64,000 nt of DNA from Lantana camara (GCA_037501455.1 CM074857.1:98551501-98615500), one strand, 5' to 3'. Shown: positions 1 through 12,440, counted from the stretch's first letter. Notes: generated from the sequence alone by a model not told the origin. Program-made: numbers and translations.

Positions 1-2488
1 CACCTAAATACATATAGAACATAGTATATATCAAAAGTGATAGTCATGAACCGAGCTAAGGTTTTGCATAACAAAACATTTTCAAAGCATAACATATAAT
101 ACATAAAGAAATCCTAACTCGATTCACGAACCATCGAACATAAACATAAACATATGTCCGGCGAGAACAGACCTCCTCTAACTCCTCATATCATAACATA
201 AAAACAGAAATCATAAATCAAATCTAACCCCCACAACCTCGGTGTTTCGGGAATCAAACCTTCTCCACCTACTTAACCAATACACACGGGGTAGCTAACC
301 CACTATGTGCCTTCCCCAGTTATCCACCGAGGGCTCAAAGTACCACACCTTCTCCACCTCCTTTAGAGTCGCACGTAAATATTTCAAAGGAAGCATGCAC
401 AGGCTTAACCCGATGACCCTTGCCATACCAGGCGTCCTTACCCACAATTCGTAGGGCCCAACATACCAAATCTTACTAATTTCCCATCTTTCAGGGCATA
501 CCTCGCTCATACATAACATAAACGAATTCAAAACAAAAGCTTACTTATGCTCATAATTATACCTATTTCATAAACATAAAGCTTATTCATAATGTCATAA
601 ACATAGCTTAAACACACGTAGTTAACTATATATAAGGTATATAGTCGCATGCGGGGTGAGAAATAATCACATAATAGGCCATAGGTCGTTAACTAATACA
701 AAAGTTCCTAAACCTCACCTCGGCAAAAGAAGAGAGTGGAGATCGGGATCAAAAGAAGCAACGACCACCTAAACTTTGGGTCGCGGGCGTCCGAAAGAGG
801 CTTTGAAACAAAAGAACATAAGACCCGAGACTTAGACTCAATTATGAATCAAATAGATGCCCGAAAATGCTCATGAATGCAAATGAATGTATATGAAGTG
901 CATAATGTATCACTTAAGACATATCGAATCATAATTCATACAAATCATATCAAAATGCTCCAAAATTGTAATACAAGAAAAGTTAACACATAATATGACA
1001 TGTTAGAATCAAAAGGAAGCCATAAACGAAGCAAGGAATCAACGAAACAAGCAAACGAAACAAGTAGAAAAGTGCAGTCACAAATGGGGAAGGGTGACAC
1101 GGGGGTGTCACTTCCCAAGCACAAAACTGGACACCCCCGTGTTTGAGGTCAGTGGCTAAAAAACCCTCAGACACGGGCATGTCTCCCCTTAGTACAAATG
1201 GTGACACCCCCGTGTCTGAGGTCAGTAGCTCAAAAAATGAGCTAAAGCCCCTGACACGGGTGTGTCACTTAGGGTACATGGGGGTATCAGTACCCCTGTT
1301 CCAAACAACTTGAGGAAAAAGCTTAAAATCTCCCAAGGAAACCATTCAAAACCAAGCTATAATATGAAGGAAGACAAAGGAACAATTATACTACAAAATA
1401 ATGCAAGGAATTCATGTAATTACCAACCCATACTCATGTAATTCAATCAAGAAAGCAAGGTTCAAAGGAAACACAAGTATATCAACCAATTCTTGAAAGA
1501 ACTCCTAGAAGCATTAATGGTGAATCAACTCCTAACCAACTACCATGCATTTAAGCTCAAGATATGAAATAAACGAGTCCCTTAGATAAACATGTAAGCT
1601 CCATATCTCCAAGAAAGCAAGAAAAGCGCTCAATCTCAAAAACTCTACAAAACCCTTACTATTTCTCCATTAAGCCCAACTCATGAAATTTTAACATATC
1701 TTATGATTCATATGGAGCATAATGAGCACAAGAACATGGATAATTCAAATCTATTATTACCTTGATGATTTGGAGCAAGAAAGGTTCAAATCTTGAGCTT
1801 GAAGGGCTTAAGAATGAAGGACAAAGCTTGGAGTTTCTTCTTTCTCTTCTTTCTCCTTGTGTGGTTCGAACTATCAAGGGTAAGAGAGAGAGAGATGGCT
1901 GATTTTTGGTTAAACAAAAGTCAAGGTAGGTACAAGAGTTAGGTTAATAGCTCTCAAGTGGTCATACAGGGGCGTCTTAGGTACATAGGCCGAAATCTGC
2001 GTCGTTGGGGGTAAAACGGCATCAAAAAGCTATAAAGCTTATTCCATTGACACCGAATCATCGATTCGAGTCCAATGGTGAAGACGAACCTCGAACCCGA
2101 GTTTTCGAGCTCAAGTTACGGACAAATGACTCAAGGGTAACCAATTTGCAAAAAGGCCCAAAATTTCGAACAAAAGTTCAATTGAGTCCAAACAAGTCTA
2201 AAACACTTATAAATCATACAATTAAGTCCAAGAATCATATAATTCACATTATACATGAAGTAAGCATGCTCGGGTTCCAAATTCAAAATCTTAAATCATA
2301 AGAACTCATGTCAAACGTTCATGTAGGGCAAATACGTATCAAAAGTCTCACATAATTCATATAAGAGTTGAATAAAGAAGTATAATTCAAGTATGAATGA
2401 ATCAAAAAGTATGAAAATAAAAGAAAATATAGAAATTAAACTCGTACGTGGTACCAACCTATACGTACGGGCGAACGGGGTGTCACAT
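1..2488 (-). mobile_element. Family B LTR, truncated by window edge
   Basis: This is a long terminal repeat in reverse orientation. Its 5' terminus (reading the minus strand) is TGTGACACCCCG, ending at base 2488. The rest aligns by eye with the other reverse copies at 8837-11929, 43765-48193 and 61577-64000: shared landmarks are the block with 'catgaaccg...gttttgcat' near 50-75 and the 'aacctcacct' block near 710. Its right end abuts sequence corresponding to the interior of the family A LTR (compare 12884), so it inserted into the 5' LTR of the neighbouring gypsy element. No convincing gene is seen in it; short frames on either strand have no recognisable domain. The left terminus is outside the window, so a solo LTR cannot be told from a full element. 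Confidence 0.75.
1090..1300. repeat. Palindrome cluster inside family B LTR
   Basis: At least five imperfect inverted motifs built on GACACGGG / CCCGTGTC occur in about 200 bp, for example GTGACACGGGGGTGTCAC near 1095 (7-base arms around GGGG). Two are followed by a second repeated word, GAGGTCAGT(G/A)GCT. The cluster lies at the same relative LTR position as clusters in other copies. Function unknown. Confidence 0.7.
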
Positions 2489-2811
2489 TGGTAACCTTCT
2501 CGAGCCCTAATTCTCATTCTAACTCCCGTAGTATCAAAAATCGTCCGAAAATCCTAATTTAGGCATTTTTTAATTCAAAAAATTTCCCTATTCAATATTA
2601 CAGTAAAAGGATCCTTGAATTATTTTATAAATTATAAGACCTTTTCTAAACCCTAGTTCAGACCCTAGCTCATTTTATAAAATTTTTCTATTTTTCACAA
2701 AGTACTATTCCCGCTATAAAAACTAACTTTTAAATCGTACGACGTTTGATATCCAATATTATACTAAAAAAAATCCTCAAATTATTTTATGAATCATGAC
2801 CGTTTTCTCAG

Positions 2812-3160
2812 AAATAGGGTTGTGTCCTTCCGAGCGGATGAGGTGGGCTCGGTGACCAAGGGCTTGCGTGGAGGAGAGCCACGGGCCCGTCTTTCTTCAT
2901 CTATACCAACTGTCGTCCACAGACCAATAGAAAGGATTTTAGCACCCCTTTCTAGATAAAAAGCAGAACGTGCCATCACCTACAACCCTTTCCTCTGCAG
3001 GGGACTTCCACGAAATGAAAACGGGCGGCATCATCGTATGCTCCACTTTTGTTGCTCTGGTTTATATCTCCGGAGAACTCCTATGGCCGATCTATCGCCC
3101 AACCTACTTAAACAACCTAAAGGCTTGACGCTGTCCCGTTTGGAGAATGACCCCTTACAG
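2812..3160. other. Foreign segment inside the 5' LTR, possibly organellar
   Basis: About 350 bases replace about 70 bases found at the equivalent place of the 3' LTR (near 13205-13270). The segment is clearly richer in G and C than the surrounding LTR and has no TG...CA ends, no terminal inverted repeat and no poly-A tail. Composition and texture resemble plant organellar DNA, perhaps mitochondrial. That is only an impression and I cannot name an organellar gene. A 61-codon reverse frame (2794-2979) crosses it without recognisable domains. Confidence 0.45.
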
Positions 3161-3490
3161 CACGACTTACTACTTTAACTTGAAACGTTTAAACGTTAAG
3201 TGTTTGTATTCATCGGAAAGCTTTTTCGGTTCTCTTTCTTTTGGAAATTTTCTCACTTTAAACTCTAACCTAGGGATTCATGAACATTTTAAGTATTATT
3301 TTCTACCTATTTTTGAATTAATTTATACGTGATGTATTTATGATGAAATTTTGAATACATGATAAGCTCTTACATCATGAGTACACTGAAGTATACACCT
3401 AAATACTCTACAAGAATACACCTAGCCTACCCTATCTTGTTAGTCACTCCCTAACTATTCAAGAATACCCTCTAGGTCCCAAATACATAC

Positions 3491-3500
3491 CTATAAATAC
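3491..3500 (+). promoter_or_regulatory. Family A LTR TATA box
   Basis: CTATAAATAC is preserved at the same place in all four family A LTRs (here, 13584, 55930 and reverse at 39685). A CT-rich leader follows about 50 bases downstream. It is probably the U3 promoter of the retrotransposon. Confidence 0.65.
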
Positions 3501-5262
3501 CTCCTACAATTCATTTCCAAGAACACACAAATACCTCATTCTCTCTCTCTCTATAGTCAGTACATCAACCCTTCTTTCTCTAAGGTATTTTCTTTTCTTT
3601 TATAATTTCATGCTTTATATGATGTCCTTAGGGTATTATGAATATAACATGCCTAGATTATATTAAATTATGTTTGTAGGAATTTTATTTTATGTCTAAT
3701 ATGTCATAATTGTTAGTTTATGCAAAATGTGGTTACATATATGAATTTTATTTAATTAAATGCATGCTTTATGATATGATATAATGTGACTATGTGTTTA
3801 AATATTCAGATCTTATTTAATTAAATTCATGCCTAGAAGAATTTATTTATATTCATTTTGTGATAAAGTTACATAAAGTGCTACATTTAGGTTTAATTAC
3901 ATGTTATGAATATGAAATTGATTAGGCAAGATCATAAACATATATGAATACATGAATAAGGCTAAGAACATGTTCTTGATGTTCTTGATCATGTGTGTGT
4001 GTGCGTGTAGTAATGTGTGTATGTGTGTGTTTAATTTTATGTTATAAAGTGTTTAATTCTTAGAAATTCAAATAGTAAATGTTTTCAATAGTAACTTTGA
4101 CTTTTGGTCAAAATTTTCTTAAATAATTCAGATTTTATTTAAAAATAATTATAAATTTAATTTCTGAAAATATAAAGAAGGATTTTTATCCTAATTTTTC
4201 CAAAACCGGCACTTCTATAAATCTCTTCAAGATCATGCCCGAAATTGCCAAATTAGTCCTAATTTATAAGTTTCAAACTCATAATTAGGATCATAATTTG
4301 ATTAATAAATATTTGGTTAGTTAAAGAACTCATAAAACCTATGTGAATAAGAAAAATTCACTTAATCGGTTAAATTAGAGTGTACCGAGTTTCTCTAATG
4401 TGTTACACTTTATGAACTTTATGTGGTTAAACTTAGTCCTAAACCTATAGTAGTTAAGGCTTTCAGGCGAAATTAGGACCAAGCAGTGGAATCCACATGA
4501 CTTTGTCTGACTACCTGTATTAGATGAGGGTTACAATGTTTTCAACTGAAATCATGCTTATACATGTGTATCTACATAAAAATATTTTCAAGCCTACTTA
4601 TTATTTATGATTTGCTACCCTATACACATTATATGATATTATAATATCCCTTTTCAAGGGAAAAATACTTTTTTTACCGGAATCAAAGTTGTACCAGGAC
4701 GCTAAATATTTTAAGTCCCCTTTTATCAAAACATTGATTCTTGGCAATGCAAGCAAAATATCATCTTTTCATTATTATTATAATGGGCCCCAGCTGTAGC
4801 CATATCAAATAACCACCTAGAAGGTATCGGGCCGAGGGTTGTTATTGTGCGGACTACCACCAGCTCTTGGAAGTGGTTTAACTGGAGGTTAGTTACTCCG
4901 GGCCAAGAGATAAGGGAAACAACCTCCCAGGGAACACTACTTCTCGATTATTATTTATCATCCCTAGGGGTAGCTCCCCTATGTGATACCAAGAAGTAGC
5001 GGAGGTATTATCATATTGGTTTTATTAAAATATCGGTGCCATGATCAGCACCGTTACTATTTTACCAAGTTTTAAGGAGTTACGGATGTACAGGCCTAGC
5101 TTGCGGGCATTAAAGTTTTTATTGCTAACGGTTCATGTTTTCACAAACTCTTCCAAATTCCCCCTATCTCTATTATATTATAAACTATCATGAACCGGAT
5201 TATATTGTTATATTCTATTGCTATTATTTTAGATCTTGAACTTCTTGATCCTCTCTCTCTCG

Positions 5263-5298
<36 letters not shown>

Positions 5299-5759
5299 CT
5301 CTAAGCTATTATACAACTTCTCTTAGTCACTTTGACTAACCCCTCGCCTATTTTAAAATTCATGGTTTTAGGAATTAAGGGAATGATGCCTAGAGGTATC
5401 TTGAAGCATTAAGGTGTCATGCATAGTAGGTCAAAACTGATTCTAAGGACACATAGTTCTGAGCATATTTATATTTTAAATCATTTACCCTCATGTTTTA
5501 CACCAACACACCATCATGTTACACTTCCCTTTTTGTGTGAAATCCTTCAATCATTAATAATAGCACTTGTGCTTTAAGTGCATTTGCATCTTTGTTTACA
5601 TGCAAAGTTTTAAATTTCCCTATCTTCCGCTGCACCGTGCCGTGAGCTTTACTTAAGCATTATAACCGTTCGCTGTAGTATTTTTTGAGTGTTAATGTGC
5701 ACGAGGTGAGTATTGCAGCGTGGGGGTTGTAGTGCTAGGGGAGGCGCTACAGTTTGAAG

Positions 5760-5771
5760 TGGTAGCAGAGG
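5760..5771 (+). other. Primer-binding site
   Basis: TGGTAGCAGAGG lies eight bases after the end of the 5' LTR. It differs at two positions from TGGTATCAGAGC, the usual plant site complementary to initiator methionine tRNA. Confidence 0.75.
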
Positions 5772-6340
5772 TCCAGGTTGTGGAAATCCGGGGTTCATAG
5801 AGTCTCATAAGTACTCTAGTATCTTTAGTGCTTAAATTGTGATCAATCACTATTTGGGGTGGCCGACCATCATGTGATTTGTTATAATTGTAGTACTAAC
5901 CCTTTCTTAATCAATTCGACTGCATAGTTTTAATCCACTCCAAAATTTTGAGTTTTATTGGATCATTCAGTACTTTTGGAAACCATCAAATTCATTGGTA
6001 AATTTGGTTTTAATATCTACTTCTCCTTTATCATCTTACTCGCATTTCCATCTTGTGAAAACCCTTTACTTACACTTCCTAGCTCGTTTAAGCCTCAAGT
6101 TATTAGAGTCGCTTCAAGATACCAGTAGGACTGGAAGTCAACGTATTGATTTCCTGTGCCTTTACATGCCTTGCCTTTGCTTAAGGTGTTGTGTTTATTA
6201 ATTGCTATTACTTGGAAACTTTTATTCTCGTGATCATCTACAAATCATTCTCAACTATCATGCATTATATTCTCTCTATAAGAATGATTGCAGTTTATAA
6301 GTATCATCCCAAAGCTGTTAAAGGTACGCATTCTAAACGC
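5772..6340 (+). other. Collapsed gag region
   Basis: Only about 570 bases separate the primer-binding site from the protease. A gypsy gag normally needs more than 1 kb. No capsid or zinc-knuckle (CX2CX4HX4C) pattern is visible in any frame. The short frames here look accidental. I infer that most of gag was deleted. Confidence 0.5.
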
Positions 6341-6344
6341 GCCA

Positions 6345-6640
6345 GTTACTGCTTTATAAGACCCTGGTGCCACGCATTCATTCATTGCATCACAATTATA
6401 CGCGTGTTTACATTTTCCACTTGAACAATTACCTTATGTGTTTAAAATAAGTTCTCCTTTAGGAACTGGTCTTGTTACGGATCGAGGATATAAATGGTGC
6501 CCTATACGAATTGGTACCCACTATTATCCGATAGATTTTATTGTACTCCCGATGTCAAGATATGAAATCATCTTAGGAATGGATTGGCTTTGTAAATACC
6601 ATGCAAACTTAGATTATTTTAAGAAAGAAATCACCTTAGG
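6345..6640 (+). pseudogene. Gypsy aspartic protease remnant
   Basis: The active-site motif DPGATHSFI is readable at about 6361-6387. It matches the D(S/T)GA(T/S)HSF core of plant gypsy proteases, which cleave the Gag-Pol polyprotein. After a frame change, 6438-6640 encodes the usual downstream block, including GMDWLCKY. Frameshifts between motif and tail make it non-functional. It sits directly before the reverse transcriptase, as expected. Confidence 0.75.
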
Positions 6641-6751
6641 AAAAGGTGATAACTCCTTCTCAAAAGAAGAGATGGAACAGATACCACTAATTACTATAAC
6701 AGAAGTCAAGAAATTGGTTGGTAAGGAGCTACAGGATTCGTTGCCTATCTG

Positions 6752-7560
6752 TTGAATAGGCCCAAGGATCAGCTCAAAATTGAGGAAGTAGAGGTAGTTA
6801 AAGAATTCATAGATGTATTCCCCAAACACTTGAATTCATTACCTCCTGATCGAGAGTTAGAATTTTTAATCGACATAGTCCTTAGAACTAAGCCATTTTC
6901 TAAAGCTCCAAGAATTAAGAAAATAACTCTATGAATTATTGGAATTAGGATACATTCGTCCTAGCATATCTCCATGGGGAGCACCTATGCTATTTGTTAA
7001 AAAGAAAGATGGATCGTTACGTTTATGTATCGATTATCGGGAGCTTAATCGAATGACAATAAAGAACAAATACCCTCTCCCCCACATTGAAGAACTATTT
7101 GATATTCTTTAAGGATCCCAAGTGTATTCTAATCTGGATTTAAGACAAGGATATTATCAATTGAGGATAAAAAAAGAACATATCCTGAAAACTATTTTTA
7201 ATACTCGATATGGTCATTTTGTATTTGTAGTGATACCTTTTGGATTAACAAATGCCCCTGATGCATTTATGGATCTAATGCATCGGATATTCCGACCATA
7301 TCTGGATAAGTTATGGTCATCATTATTGATGACATCTTGGTATTTTCAAAGATCCCTGAAGAGCATGCTGAACATCTTCGTATAGTGCTAAGCACCCTAA
7401 TAAAGCATAAGTTGTATGCAAAGTTCAGTAATTTCAAATTTTGGTTGGAACGGGTAACTCTTTTTGGACACATAATTTCTGGTTCTGGAATCAAAATAGA
7501 CCCTTCAATGGTCGAAAATGTAATGAATTGGAAGACACCAAGAAACCCATCCTAGTTAAT
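6752..7560 (+). pseudogene. Gypsy reverse transcriptase remnant
   Basis: Readable blocks in order are the entry region (VVKEFIDVFP, near 6797), [15 protein letters not shown] and [10 protein letters not shown] (about 6970-7055), [10 protein letters not shown] (near 7134), PFGLTNAP (near 7239) and the catalytic block IIDDILVFS (near 7319). IIDD replaces the usual (Y/F)IDD. The domain is spread over at least three frames with in-frame stops near 7111 and 7553, so no intact polymerase is made. It copied retrotransposon RNA into DNA in the original element. The family assignment is firm; the clade within gypsy is less so. Confidence 0.88.
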
Positions 7561-7561
7561 A

Positions 7562-8120
7562 AGTTTTCTAGGTTTTGCAGGCTATTATAGGAGATTTGTG
7601 AAAATTTTCTCCAAAATAGCTACACCCCTTACTCAATTGACAAAGAAAGAAGGCGAGTTTGAGTGGATGGAAAAATGTGAGCAGAGTTTCCAAGAATTTA
7701 AGCAAAGGTTAACGTCTGCCCCAGTACTAGCCTTACCTGAGAGAAAGGAAGGCTATACAGTCTATACTGATGCGTCCAAAGAGGGATTAGGATGTGTTTT
7801 AATGGAACACGGTAAAGTGATAGCATACGCATCTAGAAAGCTCAAGCCTCATGAAGAGAATTACCCAACACATGATTTGGAGCTAGCCGCAATTATATTT
7901 GCTCTAGCTAAGTAGAGATACTACTTATATGAGGTAACTTTTGAAAATCTTCACATGTCATAAAAGCTTGAGATACTTATTCACTCAGAAGAAGTTGAAT
8001 ATGAGGCAGAGACGATAGATGGAAATTCTTGGAGGATTACGACTTTATCATACTGTACCATCCAGGAAAAGCTAACGTAGTGGCTGGCGCTTTGAGCCAA
8101 AAGTCTAGCCTGGTGGCATA
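7562..8120 (+). pseudogene. Gypsy RNase H and connection remnant
   Basis: The frame at 7598-7915 contains APVLALPE, the catalytic-type [13 protein letters not shown] and [12 protein letters not shown] followed by [12 protein letters not shown], all typical of gypsy RNase H. A stop at 7913 ends it. Downstream, in shifted frames to about 8110, pieces of the usual 'YHPGKANVVA' connection to integrase can still be recognised. RNase H removes the RNA strand of the replication intermediate. Here it is broken. Confidence 0.85.
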
Positions 8121-8329
8121 GTATGAAAGAAATGAACCCATAATTTTCATTTCAAGAGCCCGATTAGCCAGTATATTGATATCCTCACCATTTAAGGAAG
8201 AGATTAAGGAAGCTCAAGCATAGGACGATTGGATCAGAAAGTGTCTCAACTCTAGGGAAAAGGATGTTGAGACCAAGTTTAGAACAGATGAACATGGGAT
8301 TTTGAGATACAAAGGGCGGGTCTAGGAAC

Positions 8330-8836
8330 TAAGATGTATCAAGGTCTCAAAAGATATTCTAGTGGAATGGAATGAAACGAGATATTATTAATTATGGCAA
8401 GAGATGCTTGACATGCCAATAAGTGAAAACAGAACACCAGAAGACAGGAAGAAAGTTACAACCATTACCAATTCCTACCTAGAAATGGGAACAAGTAACC
8501 ACGGATTTCATTGTGGGATTACCAAAGGTTAAAGGAGGAAATGATAGTATATGGGTTATCATTGATCAGTTAACCTAGTCTGCGCACTTTTTACCAGTCA
8601 AGACTACTAAAAAAATCAGTTCCTTAGCAAAGCAGTATCAAAAATAGGTTATAAGATTACATGGGATGCCAACCAGTATAATTTCTGATAGAAATTCAAA
8701 GTTCATCTTACAGTTGTGCAAGAATCATCAAGAATTAATGAGGACTAAGCTACGCTTCAGTTCAGCAATAGGTCCCCGGACAGAAGGACAATCAGAAAAG
8801 ACTGTTAAGAAATGGATAGCACAATCCACTGAACGA
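8330..8836 (+). pseudogene. Gypsy integrase remnant, zinc-binding end and catalytic core
   Basis: The end of the HHCC zinc domain (CLTC near 8400) is followed by the core: WEQVTTDFIVGLPK (first catalytic Asp, near 8490), SIISDRNSKF (second Asp, near 8680) and PRTEGQSEKT (Glu, near 8777). Several in-frame stops occur. The core is cut at 8836 by a lone reverse LTR, and the protein-like sequence resumes at 11930 well downstream in the domain. Roughly 60 residues are missing, so the insertion was accompanied or followed by a deletion. Confidence 0.82.
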
Positions 8837-11800
8837 TGTAGCACCATGAGCGGTAGGCACCATATCTCCCGCACTAGAGCCAAAAACGAGTAACGAAATG
8901 GGAAGTCCAAACACGTGCCAAACCTTAGTGAACGAGTGACAAACAAAAACTCTCCTAAGCTAGGCCGTCTAGACCCTCAAATCAAAGTGCATAAACGAAC
9001 AAATAATAGCGGAAGCGATTAGAGAACATATCATAACATGTAAGTAATACCATATCATATCATCAAATCCATATATATAGTTGCAAGAACAAGTGTCAAG
9101 TGCCCATCCCGGGCCAAAAACTAAGTATCAAAATCCATATATATCTCCAAAATGAATCATAAGTACATAAACATAATCACTACGAATGTATGAGACTCGA
9201 GCTACCCACAAGTATGACACTAGGACAACTTGCCGCCTAGCTCAAATCTCCAAACGTACCTGCAACTCAAAAAAAAGGGAAAAAAAGAGAAACAACAATG
9301 AGGATTAGTCCTAAACACTAGTGAGGGGGCTAACACACGCACCTATATATACGTATAGAGCAAAGCAAGTAACAAAGTCATAAAGATCCATGAACCGGGG
9401 ATGGTTTTTGCAAGCTAAAATGTTTCCCGTGATAGTAGGTATATATAATTAAAAGAAAGTTAGGGCCGGAGGTCAAAACAACCAATTTTAAGTATTTAAG
9501 ACTCCATTGCCATTTCATAGATTCAAAACAAGTCAAGCTAATTTAGGGAGTAAGAGCTTTCCCCCAAGCTTCTCAAGTTAAAAAAAAAAAACTCAAGACA
9601 AATTCAAGTCCAACCAAGCTCCAAGTGGGGAAGAGAGACACGTTCCCTCAACCCCCAAGTCAAGCACGTGTATGAGACGGGGGCTAATTACTCCTACCTG
9701 CTCCTTCAACGGCGGTCGCCGCTGGCTCAAGAAAACCCACCTTCCCCTCGACCTCCCGAGGTTGGGTGAATTCTCTCAAATGGAAATGTGCATAGGAGGT
9801 GTATCCGGCGACCCCATGGTCATCCCGGATGCTCCTTACCCATATTCCCGGGGACCAAGCAAGTCAAGATCAAGTTCAAGTTCAAGTGATCTATCTTTCA
9901 AAGCCAAATCTCGCTGTAAACGCATGCACGCCTCAAGGCTTTTCAAAACAAACAAAGATATAGCTTACATATGTACAAAAACATTTTCAAGGTCTTAAAA
10001 ACAAATGGGACAAGCCATAAAATACATATCGAGCACATATCTATCATATATTATACATTATTCGTATGCGGGCTTCAAAACACGTAGGGTTGTAGGTCAT
10101 AATAACTAAAAGAACAAAACCTCACTTTTAAGTCGTAGCGGTAATAAAAAGAGAGCAAACGAACGCCTATGGAACCACCTCGTCATCCACGGGATGATCC
10201 TCTGAACAAAATAAACAACAAAAGACACTCTTAGACTCAATATGAACCAATTAGATGCTCAGCAAATGCATATGAATGCAAGTGATGCGAATGAAATGAA
10301 ATAAAGTAGCACTTAGGGCATATGAGTTCATATCTTGCATATATCTCATCAAACAAATCCATAAACTTAATACAATAATCAAAACACAAAATTCATCATG
10401 TTATAATGCAAATAAGTCATAAAAGAAGCAACAAAATAACATACAAAACAAATAAACGAAGAAGAAATGAACCATAAACATATGTATGCAAAATAGGGTG
10501 AGACACGGGTATGTCTCACCTCAATGCAAAACTAAGACACGCCTGTGTCTCAGTACAGACGCAAAATCCCTCAAAATTCAGCCTGTGACACGGGGGTATC
10601 TCGCCTTAAGGTAAAAAAAAGACACACCCGTGTCTCAGTACAGAAACAAGGGGCTGGAATTCAAGGATGAGACACGCTCGTGGCTGCTGGCATGAAGAAA
10701 GCCATACATGGGTGTGTCTCTATGCAGTCAGCTTCTTCCTCATTTTCACGCCATGACAACCCTATTTTCTTTTCTTCTTCAACCAGCAGCATCAAGGTAC
10801 GTAAGGGAAGCAAGAAAGTAGCAAACACAACAAATTAAGGCATGAATTTAAGCACACAAGAGCTGCAATTCCAGTCACACAAACACATGCTTCATCCGGC
10901 AAGTTTCAAGGTGCAAAAGATCATCTTCAAACTCAAAAAACTCAAGCTCATTAATGGTGATTCATTAATTACTCAACTACCAAGTAATCTATACTCATAA
11001 ATAAGTTAAAGAAGCTCAAAGAAAATTCCACAACTCTTAGATAATCGAAAGATACAAGGATGATCGCATACTCAACAAAATTTCACAAACCCTTACTATT
11101 CATTCAAAATCTCATGGCATGATAGATTCTAGGTTAAAATCTAAAAACCATGGCTTAAAAGAACCACAAGGAGATGGAGAACAGAAACATGTGCTCATCT
11201 CTTGAATTAGATGAAGAATGAGAAGGTTATGAGGTCAAGAACACAAGAAAGTGAATAGTATCTCCTTCATTTTCTTTTCTTCTTGCTAGCTGCATTTTTT
11301 CCTTTCTTTCTTGATGTATGGTCCAAATGAGATGTAAGGAAGAGAAAGGATTTTGTGTCTTGCACATGGGTCAAAATTTGGGAGAGAAAGGTGTTGAATC
11401 GGGCCCACAAGGACAAAAATAGTCAAAGGTGGCTATTTGGTACATGGTGCTCGGTTCGGTGGAATTTCGGAGGTTCAAATGGGCTTAGAAAATTACAAGG
11501 ATTATTCCATTGGATCTGTATCGACAATACAAGTCCAATGGTGGTGTTGAAATTCGAAGGAACCCAAGGTACGCTAAAAACATTTTAGGCCCTTAAGTCC
11601 CTTTTCAACACAAACAGTCCAAAACCTCAACAAACGAACCCCAAAACATACAACGAGAATATTAACACATTCATAATTCACATATCTCATGCATATCAAG
11701 TTTTCACAAAAATCGAAATCAAATTTAGAAGTAAACGGATCAAGTTCAAAGTCATAAGAGAAAAACGTTCAAAGTATAAACATATTTCCTATACAAATAT

Positions 11801-11929
11801 TTCATATATATTCAAGAATATCATATAAACATTATAATCAACATATAATTACATAATTAAATAATTTAAATACGTAAGTAGTGCTCTCGTAACGTTATAC
11901 TTGTACGACCGAAAAGTCAGGGCGTCACA
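8837..11929 (-). mobile_element. Lone family B LTR inside integrase
   Basis: A 3.1-kb LTR in reverse orientation runs from TGTAGCACC (left) to GGGCGTCACA (right), that is TG...CA on its own strand. It matches other family B copies over the termini, the TATA block at about 9340-9358 and the palindrome cluster at 10495-10730. No internal retrotransposon region adjoins either side, so it is structurally a solo LTR. The flanks are AACGA and AAAAG, not a target duplication. This suggests recombination between two elements, or deletion, rather than a simple insertion and LTR-LTR excision. No gene is seen in it. Confidence 0.82.
10495..10730. repeat. Palindrome cluster inside family B LTR
   Basis: Six motifs related to GACACGGGTATGTCTC occur about 40 bases apart, alternately forward and inverted. 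Two of them are followed by CTCAGTACAG. The core matches the cluster at 1090-1300 but differs from clusters in other family B LTRs. Confidence 0.7.
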
Positions 11930-12440
11930 AAAAGGTTTCAGATTATTCAGCAACAGATAAAAGTAGCTCAAGACAGACAAAAGAGTTATGCTGAGACTCA
12001 AAGAAGGGACAAAGAATTTGTTGTCGGGGAAAAGGTGTTCCTAAAAGCATCGCCAAGAAATGGCTTTGCGCGCATTGAAAAGGGCGGAAAACTGGCTCCT
12101 GAGTATATAGGACCTTTTGAGATTATAGAACGCGTTGGACCAACTACACATCGCCTAGATTTGCTAGCAAACCTCAATGGACTACACAACGTGTTTCATG
12201 TGTCCCAACTTCATAAGTACTTTGTTGATGAATCCCACATTCTGTCTACAGAAGAAGTACCTTTAGAACCTAACTTGACCTACGAAGTAAGACCAGCCAA
12301 AATTTTGGATGAAAATTCCATGAATTAAGAAATCAGAAAATTCCCTTAGTTAAGGTTTTATGGGAAGGACACAGAATGGAGGAACAGACCTAGGGAACCA
12401 AGGAAAAGATGCACAAACATTACCAGAGTTATTCTGAAAC
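11930..12440 (+). pseudogene. Gypsy integrase C-terminus with chromodomain-like tail
   Basis: The region begins with RQKSYAETQRRDKEF-like sequence (near 11975). It continues with VGEKVFLKASPRNG, GKLAPEYIGPFEI, HNVFHVSQLHKY and YEVRPAKILDE, the conserved C-terminal integrase path. After one stop it resumes in another frame with IPLVKVLW and GHRMEEQT, the pattern of a group II chromodomain, which may steer integration to heterochromatin. The long open frame 12035-12328 is part of this relic. It was separated from the catalytic core by the LTR at 8837-11929. Confidence 0.85.

Larger units (their letters stand above)
2489..5751 (+). repeat. 5' LTR of the gypsy element (family A, 5' end missing)
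   Basis: It is nearly collinear with 12884-15814: 'taaccttctcgagcccta' starts both, and both end in a G-rich stretch followed by 'gctaca'. It carries an extra segment at about 2812-3160 that is absent from the 3' LTR. The first roughly 400 bases of the LTR are missing here because a family B LTR adjoins at 2488. It includes a GT-rich tract near 3993-4031 and a CT/TA microsatellite at 5251-5299. Confidence 0.88.

Noticed and set aside
1090..1300. Spaced palindromic repeats resembling a CRISPR array
   Set aside because: Units are imperfect, spacing is irregular, they sit in plant retrotransposon LTRs and no cas genes exist in the window.
5251..5299. CT/TA microsatellite as a possible promoter
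   Set aside because: It lies near the 3' end of the LTR, far from the conserved TATA box, and varies between LTR copies.
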